Shown here: positions 1 through 10,200 of the stretch, one piece after another
Layout: each line of letters starts with the position of its first letter
Position numbering within the stretch: the stretch's first letter is position 1
Source of the DNA: Aptenodytes patagonicus
Taxonomy: Eukaryota; Chordata; Aves; Sphenisciformes; Spheniscidae
Assembly (NCBI RefSeq): GCF_965638725.1
Contig: NC_134963.1
Span: forward strand, 7,695,501-7,759,500
DNA: 64,000 bases
Direction of reading: 5' to 3'
Program-made: the position numbers and the translations under genes
The notes under the pieces: model-generated
Told to the model about the DNA's origin: nothing
What the model saw: only the letters and a program-made list of their open reading frames with translations
Database searches by the model: none

Positions 1-563
1 AAGGCTATGTGTCCTCTATCACTGTTTTCTTCTCCTGTGTATCAGCGTTTCAAGGGATAGGCTTGGGTATAGGAGTTGGGCCAAACTTGGGGGCAGTTGG
101 GAAAGCGAAGATGAGCAGCAGGGTGTCTGAATCCCCCGGTGTGGTGGGAGGGTGCTTTAGATCCTCCAGGTCTGTGTTTCCTGTTAGTAGTCCCCAGAGC
201 TTCCTTCCATGAGCAAGAGCTGCACCGTGGGTGCAGGAGTAACCTGTGTGCTGCCACCTCTGACCAAACTTCCTCAGCTCCTCCAGTCTCTCTGCAGGGC
301 TATCTCAGCTTCTTGGAGTTGGTGGGGAAGTTACATTTTTGTCCAGGGTCTGATTATTTCCACCAGAATATCAAATCCAGTGCCCAGTTAAGAATGTATG
401 AGACCCCTGGAAATCACAATTAAACTCTTGGAGCTTATCGCAGGATGCTGGACTGAGATCTGCTTGGCTGTTTGACTTTTTCTTCATGCATCTTTTATGC
501 ATCTCTTTTGAAGCCTCTTTGTGCCTGTCCCTTTCCCTGAGAGCCTTCGTTCCCTTTTTACAG
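1..563. other. ACAD10 intron, no exon seen
   Basis: This lies upstream of the first recognisable ACAD10 exon, whose acceptor is at 562-563. Open frames here are short and resemble no protein. I see nothing else. Confidence 0.6.
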
Positions 564-3500
564 GTAATTACATTCAGCAGCAAGTTAAGACCTGGACAAA
601 GCAGTATCGAGCTATGGAAACTCACGTTATCCCAGCCATGGAGAGACTCATTGAGTGGCTGCCTCTGCATTTTCCTGAATCTCAGAAGACGACAGTTGTG
701 CATGGTGATTTCAGGTACTGCTTGGCTGACAGCACTGCCCTGGAGCACATCCCAGGTGGTAGAGAGGGAGAAAGAGTGTAAAGCAATATGCAAACTCCAA
801 AGAGGTGCTGAGTGGGGCTGGTGCAGCAGCTTCAGAGCAGTCTGAAAGCTGGGTTCTGGGTCATGTTCAGCATACCCCAGGAAATGAGACCTAGAGGGCC
901 ACAAGCACTTCGCATCTGTCATGAGAAACATATCCCAGGAGCTCTGACTGGTGCTTTCCTGCACCCAGAGCTCTCATATTTTCCCCAGTGTTTATCTGCC
1001 TACTGATCTGTGGCAGTTTTAAAGCAGTGCCCGTTTGAGAGCAGGGAAACTGGGGCAGGAACTGAAAGCCTGGACTCTTGATGTCCGATTCCAATCTTGC
1101 TGCCTCAATCGGTGTTTCAGTTTCTTCACCCAACCACTGCAAACACTGGTCTAACACTGGGGGATCATCAATTGTTTCTGCAATACTCAGAAGTCAGTCC
1201 TGGAGCATGTTGCTAATGATATTTGGTGCTTAAAGAGTTTGGGTGGCTGGTGAGATGCTGCAGGATGTATGGCAAAACCTGCCAGTGTTACAGGTGAAGT
1301 CATGCAGGAGCGTGGTGGCTGGGGACAGAGGTGAGGCATGCTGAGATCTACATCTGTGTTGTCAGACCCTGACTGCCAGGGATGTGAGGCTGTAGCGTAG
1401 GCGTGTGCCAATTCTGGGCCAAGGCTCCTTCCCGCAAGGTTTAGCGCACACAGTTCCTGTGTGACTGGAAGCTGGTGAGCTCTCTGCACCCTGGCAGGAT
1501 GGCTGCCCTCTCTGTTTCCTCCTCAGTAGGCTGCTGCCCTCTCCTGGGGCTCAAACTGTTGAAGGCTGTACTATGCATAATCTACAGCACATGACAATGC
1601 AGGGCCTGGAGTTATTGTGTGCCTTTGAAATGACCAGAAGATCCCCCTGGACAGTGACTTCCCTGCTTCACTTTTTGGCCAGCCTGTCCTGTAACAGCTG
1701 TTAATGATCTGAGGCCCCGAATAACTTGGTTTCATTCTTCAAATGTTCAGTTCATCGTTAACCAGGGAGTTCACTACTGAGTAATCTCCGTCCCCCCCGA
1801 TTTATGCTTGCAGAAATTAATCTTTCGCTTGTGCAGCCTCCCAAAGGATTCAGCAATTTTTGTAGAGAGTGAAGAGCACTGAGAAGCACCTACTGCTGCT
1901 GAGCACTGGGATATTTTCCCCCTGTTGAGACTTTTCTGATCTCTTTTTCCCTCTGATACAGGATGGACAACCTGGTCTTTCATCCAGACAGGCCAGAAGT
2001 CCTTGCTGTCCTTGGCTGGAAGCTTTCAACTCTAGGAGATCCCATCTCTGATTTGGCGAATAACTGTATGGCCTACTTCCTGCCACCTCACTTTAATGCA
2101 TTGAGAGGTACAGAGAGGGGCAAAGTCACATTTGACACACGGAGAGAGGAACCAGAGTTCAGAAACAGATTAGCTCCTGCCCAGAGAGCTCAGCTGACAG
2201 TTGGGCTCATTGCGGTTGGAAAGGGCTGTGGGTCTCGTACCATATTCACTGCTCTGCCCTTTCTCCCCTCCCTGAAGAACCCTGCGTGCCTCCAGGGCGG
2301 ACACATCGTTATGCATGTGCAGTAATCACTGTGCCATGGTCACCCTATCCCCAGTTTGTCTTGTATCTGCCACCCATTTGGCAGATACTCTGCCATGTGC
2401 TCTCTATCCTGGTTGGTACTGTCACCCTGTTCATGCACACGGACCTTTGTTAGCAGTCATGTCTGGGATGGCCCCAGAGAGGAGGACCCTGTTTCACAGC
2501 TTGCAAAACTGTGTTTAAAAATTAGTTTGGATTATTTTCCCTCTCACTTCAGCTGTAAAGCTGGGGAACTCTTTTGGGTGGGAAAGCTGTGAACCAGGCC
2601 AGCCCAGAAGGGGTTTGTCCACAAAGTTATACACTTGTTAAAAAGAACAGTATAGGGGTAACCAGGGAGGAAAATCATTGTTTAGGAGGAAGATCCATCA
2701 GTCACAGCTTCCACAATCTCACCCCAATGAAGAAAACTGCCCCATATGCATTTCACCTACGTGGGTTGGTGCCAAACCCCCATTGTTACGTACGGAAACA
2801 GCATGGCAGCAGTGCGGGTGTTGGATGGGTGCAGGTGTCTCTGCTGCTCCACAGCTGCATGGCTCTGCCACAAGCCTCATGGCATCCCTAGAAAGCTCTG
2901 AGCTCCTCACTGTCTGCTGCTTCACTGTTGCCTCTTCACGTCTTCCAGGCTTGAGGAAGTGTGATTTGGGGCACCTGGGAGTCCCCACGGCAGAGGAGTA
3001 TTCCCAGATGTACTGTGGCCACATGGGAGTGGAGCACCCCAAGAACTGGAATTTCTACATGGCCTTTGCCTTTTTCCGACTGGCTGCAATGCTGCAGGGA
3101 CACTACAAACGCTCTCTGGCAGGTGAGGAACCCAGCCACGCTGGCCCTGTTCTGCACAGGTCTCCAGCCAGAGCACAGACACACGAGCGCCGGTGTGGGG
3201 AGAGCTCTCACACTGAACCGGGGGAGGTCAGACTGGCAGCACGTGCTGCGGGGTTCAGGCACTTCTGGCTGTGAATCCTGAGAGCTCTGAAATTCCAGGT
3301 GCTACAGCAAAGCGTGGCATGTCTGGCAGTCTTGTGCTTTCAGCATAGAGCTCCTGTGGGAAATAAGGGATCAAAATGAGAGATCTTGTTTCACTCTGGA
3401 GATGAGTGACCTGGGAGTAATCGTGCAGCGAGTTATTGCTGCATGTAGACAAGAGGGATGCGAATAGAGTGTCCTGTAAAGCACAGAGCTCCCTCTCTGC

Positions 3501-4419
3501 TTCAGCAGAGGGTATGAGGCTGCTACAACCTCTCAGGCAGGCTCTGTTGTGTAGTCAGGTTGTGTCCTGCAAACAGAAAAAAAGGCCAAAGGGGAGCACA
3601 CACAGGGCATTTCCCCAAAAAAGCGGCTGCTTTTTGCTGGATGCAAGGTCTGGTCTGTTCCTGTTTGCTCTTTGTGCTGACCGGAGGTCGCTCTGTGATG
3701 ACTTTCTTTCATGGGAGAACTGAGCAGAGGCCACAGTTCAGAGCTCAGAGCCATGTCCTACAGGTGGAGCTCTCAGACCTTCAAACTAAATACCACCTTC
3801 AAAGAGAGACTCGCAGGGAGGAGGTGTGAACTCTCAGTGCTGTTTATCTGCATACATCAGGTCTGGCCTGGGAGTCTTTATCAGAGAAAAACAAGATGTT
3901 ATTTTCATATTCCTTCGAGTTCGTATTCCTTCTCGAGTCCTGCTGGGCTGGCCCAGACAAGGGCACATGGTGTTGTTTGGGATGTGACTACGTAACATGG
4001 GCTCTTTCAAACAAAGATGTCCTCTTCTTCTCTTGTCCTCAGGGAGGCCAGCCCCAGGTGAAAGTAGCCCGGAGGATGCAGAGTTTGTGGCTGACCTGGC
4101 TTGGGAGTTTGCCATAAAAGAAGGATTCCGTGTGTTTGACAGCCTCCCCACCACAAAGTCTCTCGCACGACGTTACAGCACCTGGTCCAGGCGAGGGCCA
4201 ATCCTCAGCAGGAGCTATGGTACCTGGCCATGTCCTGGGGCAGCTCCTGTACCCAAAGTACCCCTGGTCACTCCCCCCACCAGCCTGTTGGGGATGGCCC
4301 AGGGTTTTTGCTGCAAGCTGGAAAGGATCATGGATGTCCAGTGGAGTTTTCTGATTTCCCAGCCCAGATGGACTCCACGTCCTCTTCTAGAACTGAAGGT
4401 GAGACATCTTCCTCCCTAA
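564..4419 (+). CDS. ACAD10: ACAD10, 3' visible intact part (APH kinase-like domain), partial and probably truncated
   Basis: Exons read at 564-714, 1962-2107, 2949-3122 and 4043-4398, all with AG/GT borders and a continuous frame. Reading through the last donor gives a stop at 4417-4419. ACAD10 normally joins a HAD-like domain, an aminoglycoside-phosphotransferase-like kinase domain and a C-terminal acyl-CoA dehydrogenase; in mammals it is a mitochondrial/peroxisomal fatty-acid protein. Seen here: the kinase catalytic loop VHGDFRMDN across the first two exons, then [15 protein letters not shown] and [11 protein letters not shown], which are strong ACAD10/ACAD11 family signatures. The upstream HAD part is outside the window. 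Odd points: the metal-binding Asp of the usual VLDWE motif is Gly and the Glu is Lys (VLGWK). The last exon also loses similarity to its relatives and regains it in shifted frames. It may still encode a short protein, or the whole locus may be a pseudogene. ACAD11 is less likely, given the ALDH2 neighbour. Confidence 0.75.
715..4042. other. ACAD10 introns between the APH exons
   Basis: The three introns are 715-1961, 2108-2948 and 3123-4042. All are GT-AG. I found no repeats, RNA genes or nested genes in them. Confidence 0.6.
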
Positions 4420-4952
4420 AGTAGCTTTGCTTTGCTGCACCTGCACCAGGGTGGGGGATTGTGGCATGCCTCTGAGTATCCTTGCTTTCCTGATCACATC
4501 AGACACTTGGCACTTGTAGAGTCCAACGGCTTGGAGAAAGGGGGTTGGATTCCCATTGCTGGCTACGTTCACGTAACAGAGTTCATATTCTGGGAAACAG
4601 CAATTTCGGAAGCTGGCATTCCCTTCCAAGATGAGCAGATTAATGCCAGCCTAGCTGTAACTGCTGGTGTTGCTCCACCAAGGTCCTGCCACCAATGCTG
4701 GTGGAGTCCCCAGAGCTTGGCTGGGCTTGGGCTTTTCAACACCTGCCAGTCCAGCGCTTGCTCATTCCCTTTCCCTGGCAGGGCTCTGGAGCCTCGCTGC
4801 TGCCTTTGTGTGAGAAAGGCTAAGTTAATTCTCTTTGTAAGAGTCCCTCCCGGTGCTTCCTTGGGAGGTCTCTCAGGTAGAGCAGGGAGCTGCTTGCACC
4901 TCCACAGCTTCATTTCCTCCTTTGTGTTCTCTTATCCTGCTGTCCCTGGCAG

Positions 4953-6949
4953 GGACTGTCCCTGCAGACGTCCCCGTCAGCAGTCGCCTGCCCAGTGATA
5001 AGCCGAGTGTGATCAGCAGTGCAGGCTCTGAGATGCCACTTGAAGTTTGGCCCTGCCACCGTCCTGGGCTCTCCTGCACAGAGCGGGTGCTGCTGCAGCC
5101 CTGAACCCTCAAAATGGAGGGACATTGGTCATTCCTGGTATGGTGGTGAGGAAGCAGAAACCAGCTACCAAAGTGACTTGCCCATGCTCATGTGGCGGAT
5201 CAGTGGCAGAGATGGGAGTAGCATCAGGTCTTGAACTGTAGAGTTTTAATTACACATCTCTTCCTTCTGCCAGTGCAAGGCAGGTCAGGTCAATACGCAG
5301 GTATCAGGACACCTGGGTCCCCTGCCCGGGCTCTGCAAACTGTCTGGTTTCTCTGTGCTTCCACTTCCCAGTGCTGCTGGTGGCCACCGTGTGGCTCAGT
5401 GTGCCTGTGGCTCTGGGCTGGCTGGTGTTGCACACAAACAGATTTGCCGGGAGTGGTGTCATAAGTAATCATTCACAGAGTGTGTCATGAAAGCAAACAT
5501 CCCTATCTTTGGGTTGCTACCGAGATTATATTCTTAATGTATTCTAGTAACATTATCAAATTCTAGTGGGTTACTTAACCGCCTTTTAGCTGCCAAAAAA
5601 AAAAAAAAAAATCCCATCTGTTGTTCAGCCCTTCAGAAGCATTTCCTTGTGCTCTGGCAGAAACCAGCAAACCCCAGCATTTCAGGGTGCTTAGCAGCTG
5701 ATCCCCTGAGAAGGTGGAAAAGGAGGGGAAGCAGCAGCTCTGGGGAATTTGGAAGTGCTGAGATGAGCAGATCTCCTAGCCCTTCTTTCAAACACTCATC
5801 TTCAGAGCTGGGAAAGAGTCGCTAAGTCTCCAAACATCAGGACTGCCACGCTCTCTCTACTCCATGCCTTGGGCTTGTGGTAGAGACACTGCTCCTTGTC
5901 TGGGGGACCAGAGAGCCCCCTCATCCCTGCCATCTCCCTTGTCCATCCCGCAGGACTCTTGCTGCCCACGGCAGAAAGATAATGCAGTGGAGTGTTAAAC
6001 AGCCAAGTTAGTCCTGGCCTGGGACTGTTGCAGCGCTCATAAGCTGGGCAAGGGCCAAGGGAAAGGGCAAGCCTGCCTCATGCCAGCTGGCACTGCAGGG
6101 GTGGAGGTTCATCCCAGTGAGCTTGGCAGCGAGATGCCCTTGGCTGAGGTGCTTTTGGCTCAACAGGGCAGTGTCTCGGCTGATCCTGCCACATCCCGCA
6201 TGGGGAGCCAGTGGACTTTGCACACTGGTCCTGAAGGCTGCCTGTCCCCTCAGTTCTCCGGGGAGATCCTCTCCAAGGTTGCAGAGCAAAGCTCAGTTTC
6301 TCTCAGAGCGAGCGTAAGTGTGTCTGGCCAAAGCACTGGGCACACAGCTGCACTCCCAGCGTTGTGCCTGGGAGGGAGCCAGGACTGGCTATTGGAAGGG
6401 ACCAGCACCCCTGGGGGATGTAGGAGGATATAATGTGTCTCATCCTCTTCCATCAGGCAGAGAGTGCCAGGACCAAAGCAGTGGCTCTGACGATGACTGT
6501 ATGGGCCATGGATCAGGACAGCCAGGTGAGCAGACACATGTGCCTAACACTTGACCCTTCTCTGGCCCAAATAAAGCAACACAGGGACACCTCCCTCCTG
6601 GGGCCTCCTCCACACCAGGAACGAGGCATTGCAGTCTGGGGCCTGTGAGCACGAGGGGTGATCTGTCCTGTCTATTGTGGGATCCCAGGTGAGGACATTT
6701 GCCCAGCACTGTGTTCCCCAGGGCATTTGGAAGGGGCCGGGGTATTTGCTGCCATGCTTCCCTGGTCCTACAGCTCCTTACTTGCCCTGCGTGGGCTTTG
6801 ATCTCACTCTCACACAGGTCTCTGGAGCAGAGCATCTCAGCAGTGCAGACCCCAGCCTGGTGCTTCACTCAGACCTGAGCTCCACGTCTGGCCGAGGATC
6901 CCGCATGGTTCACAGGACAGAGCTCTCCAAACCAGAGCTGAGCCACTAG
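4953..6949 (+). pseudogene. ACAD10: Remnant exons of the ACAD10 acyl-CoA dehydrogenase domain
   Basis: No open acyl-CoA dehydrogenase coding sequence exists between the APH exons and ALDH2, but decayed pieces lie in the expected order. 4953-5145 keeps an acceptor and donor and resembles the stretch ending in the family GHKWW motif (IGHSWYG), with an in-frame stop and deletions. About 6034-6313 carries QQGSVSADPATSRMGSQ, like the family EQGTVLADIAQSRVEIEQ, then LVLKAA in another frame. 6457-6525 keeps both splice sites and reads TKAVALTM, like NKAAALDIAM. 6818-6949 begins after an acceptor with SGAEHLSS, reaches SRMVHRTELSKPELSH (family DEVHRAAVAKLELKH) and stops. Frames shift inside exons and key residues are gone. 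The alignment to mammalian ACAD10 is by eye and from memory; order, spacing and conserved splice sites make chance unlikely. Confidence 0.62.
5595..5612. repeat. Poly-A run (18 A)
   Basis: Uninterrupted A run inside the decayed ACAD10 tail. No retrocopy body is recognisable upstream, so I treat it as a simple repeat. Confidence 0.8.
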
Positions 6950-9419
6950 CTGCAGCACTGGGGAGCTTCGGACGTGAGACTAAATCAGCCACTCTGGCAT
7001 GGGAGAGGTCATGCTAACAGCAGCCTGGGAGCTTCTGAATTTCAGTGGTGTTTGCTGTTATCTCGTATCTGGGCTCCATGCCTTTATTGCCAGGCTCAAT
7101 AGGTATGGGGCAAATCCATCCCCGGATCACAAGGCTGCAGGCAGTCAATACCAGCCTTGCAGGGGGGAGAGCTGGTCAGGAACGACCAGGTGGGGGTGCA
7201 AGACTTGGTTTTGGGAATAAAGAGGATGGAGCAGGGTGTCTCTCCTCCTTCAGCAGAACACCTCCAGCTACCTGCAGACTCTAGAAGGACTCCAGTCAGT
7301 AGTGGGGGGAACTGAATCAGGTCCTTGAGGACTCCTGGCTTCAGGGGAGACTCCGGAGCTGAGGCAGTGCCTGGCCCTGGAGCTGGGAGGAACTGGGAGG
7401 ACTCCATGGTCCATGACTGCAGTGGATCTCTCTGGGTTTCTTTGGGGATCAGGGAGGATGTGGACTGGATCAATGGGGGCTTTCGGTGCTCCACAGAGAC
7501 CAGCAGCAAGGAGAGAACTGTGGGAACAATTGTGGTAATTCCTGGGTTCTTTATGCATAGTCTAGTATTAATTCAATATTAAAGTGATGGGCACACTTCT
7601 TTGAATTCTTCTCCAGCTTCTCCAAGCACAGGCGCAGCCTCGCAGCCCACTTTCACAAGGCCACATCCATCTGCCCAGGGTCACCACCACATCCCTGCTC
7701 TCAGGGGCACAAGGGGTGCTGCGGAGGAGCCCTGGGGCAGCCCTCCTGGCTGCTCAACACCAGGACCATAGGGCTGTAGGGAAGCCTTGTAACCTGAGCT
7801 TTGGTTTCTCCCAGGTTCCAGGGTGAAATTCTACCTCAACCTCAGGCACTTGGCTCTGCTGTGGAAGGGGGAGGGACCCTGTGTCTGAGCCTGTATCTGC
7901 CCAGTCCAGACAGTTGGGATGATTTCCTAGCAGGCACCTGGCCTTTGCACCTCCCACCATCTCATCTTTCAGGCAGGCTCAATCCCAGCCAGCTATTGTA
8001 GGGCTGAGAGTTTGAAGCTGAGAGCTGGGTCTTCCATGAAGGTGTTTCCTCCATTGCATGTGATTTTAGTGCTGCTGGGTTTGTCTGCTAAGCCCCAGGG
8101 AAGGGAAGGGTCCCGCTCAAGAGGAGCAAAAGCATTAACACAGGGCTAATGCTCAGTGTCATCGGTTGTCCATCCGGATATCAGCAGAAGACACACACAG
8201 GACAGCATATGGGAGCTTAGCCCTGAGGAAGGCTTGGCTGGAGCTCAGCTCTGAGATGTGTCCTGCAGATACGCAGCCTGACCCGGTCCCTCTGGGAGGT
8301 GCACAGTGCACACAGGCATCTCTCTATGGGTAAAACAGGTCTTTCTGGCACCTCCCAGAAGTGGTTTAATGCATGCAGGTCTGCAATAGGAGGGAGAACA
8401 TGTTGGAACAATTGGTCCTCATGAGTGCCACGTCCTAAAGGGCTGCCCAGGACCCGCTGTCTGGGGCACAAAGGGGAATCAGTCACCCTTCAGGGGATAT
8501 GGGTGGCCAAGGACGAGAGAGGCTGAAGTCCAGCGCAAGAGGATTTCTTTTCAGCTGATCTAGGAGACACGCAGCCTAATCTGAGTCCTGCTGGATAACC
8601 TTGGGCAGTTGTTTTGCCTCTCTGGGCTTCGTGATTCCTCCCTCCAAAACAGGGCTGATATTCCCCTCCTGAGTGAAATGCCTGGAGACCTGCAGATGCA
8701 GGAACTACCACTGTGCTACCACCACCACTTTCAGCAACCTGGGTCTTCCAGGACAGTGGGTTAAACTATTTTTTAATTGACATATTCTACAATTTTTCTG
8801 GCCCCTTTAATAAACCAGAGCCATCCACCACCAGTTACCCTTCACAGACCCCTCACTAAGGGAGCCAAAGAGGTGCTGTCAGATACAGGGTGATCACCAC
8901 AGGTTTATTTTGGAGGTTAAAAACTCCTTATATTTTTGGTTTGTGGCTTCCTTAGCAATGGCGATGATATCTTGAGAACATCTCTGTTCCCTGCATTTGA
9001 ATCTGCAGTTAGGCACGCTGAAGATGCACAAGACGTCTTAAGCAAACAAGCAGAAAAGGCCTTTAGCCATTGTTGGGAGCAATTTGACAAAGCCTCTCAT
9101 TTGCAGGCACCGAGCAATGTTGCTGTTGTGAGAGTACTTTGCCGGCTTTGTTCCACTTCCCCTATACACAGCAGTTTCTTTTTTAGATTCCTGTGCATGT
9201 GCTAATGGCGGCATGTCCAGGTAACCAGGGGTCCCTAACCATTTACCTCATCACACCACCTTCCCCGCAAAACTAACCAGCGCAACAGGGATGTTTCTGG
9301 TTTTCCTCTGCCTTTCTCCTTCTTCTTGCCTGTGCAAAGTTCCCTGGGCATGGACAGGGACAGAGACAGGGACAGTCGGTGCCAATGCCGGGCACCAATG
9401 AAGCATCCCCGGCGCGCCA
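6950..9419. other. Intergenic region between the ACAD10 remnant and ALDH2
   Basis: There is no recognisable gene. Possible AATAAA signals occur near 6569, 7217 and 8811 and could end ACAD10 transcripts. An open frame of 89 codons at 8936-9205 (+) is long for its composition but has no motif I know, and it ends in a low-complexity FFFRFLC stretch. I do not call it a gene. Confidence 0.55.
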
Positions 9420-9736
9420 AACCAAGCCGTGCCAATGTGATTTGAACTGAGCTGGGCTGAAACAACCCGAGTGGGGCTGAACTGAGCTGTGCCCAGCTGA
9501 GCCATGCCAAGCTGATCCGAACGGAACCTAGCTGAGCTGAGCCAAACTGCACTGCCCAAACTGAGCTGAACCAAGCCAATTTGATCCGAACTGAGCCGTG
9601 CCAAGCTGGTTCGACTCGGGCCATGCTGATGCAGAAAGAACTGAGCCCGGCCTTGCTGGACCGAGCCTAGCTGGTCCCACCCGTGCGAAGCCTCACTGGA
9701 CCGAGCCTAGCTGGGCCCACCCGCGCCGAGCCGTGC
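9420..9736. repeat. Degenerate pentamer-like repeat (CTGAG/CCAAG/CTGAT units) upstream of ALDH2
   Basis: About 300 bp is built from imperfect 5-bp units such as ctgag, ctgaa, ccaag, ctgat and ccgaa. It contains ten AGCT tetramers. It ends in two tandem 40-bp copies (9657-9696 and 9697-9736) that both start ggaccgagcctagctgg after alignment. The periodicity also gives a spurious repetitive open frame on the minus strand. It abuts the ALDH2 CpG island. Confidence 0.75.
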
Positions 9737-10200
9737 CGAGGCGGGCGGAGCGGCGCGGGGGCGGTGCGGGGCCGCCCCGGAGGAGCGGGGGCCGCCCCCG
9801 CTGCCCGGCCCGGCGCAGCGCAGCGCAGCGCAGCATGTTGCGGGCGGCGGTGCGCGGCTCCCGGCTCTGCCGCGGCCCGGCCCGGCTCGGTGCGCCGTTC
9901 TCGGCCGCCGCCGCCTCCCCCATCCCGGCGCCCAACCCCCGCCCCGACATCGCCTGCAACAAGGTATGGGCCGCGCCGGGGGCCGGAGCCGGCCGCGTCC
10001 CCGCGGCGGGTGGGCGCGTCCCGGCCGCTGCCTGCGGGCAGCCCCGGCTGGCGGCAGCGGTGGCTTCCCCGGGAGCGAGCTGGGCTGGGACGGGGGGCCT
10101 GGGGCTTCCCGGCTCGGCCGCGGCCCGGAGGGGTTGTGTGGTCTGCTGGGGCTGGTGGGGTGCGAGCCTGGTGCGGGGCTGGGGACACCCCGATTTAACG
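9735..10200 (+). promoter_or_regulatory. CpG-island promoter of ALDH2
   Basis: Very GC- and CpG-rich block covering the 5' UTR, exon 1 and the start of intron 1. It holds GC-box-like GGGGCGG elements before the start codon and no obvious TATA box. A 5-bp repeat (cgcag, four copies) lies directly before the ATG at 9835. The transcription start is not visible from sequence alone. Confidence 0.7.

Noticed and set aside
5595-5612. Poly-A run as the tail of a processed pseudogene
   Set aside because: No gene-like body upstream on the same strand; the surrounding homology is to ACAD10 exons with introns.
8936-9205. 89-codon frame upstream of ALDH2
   Set aside because: No known motif, AT-rich ends, chance length. 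Mentioned in the intergenic entry only.
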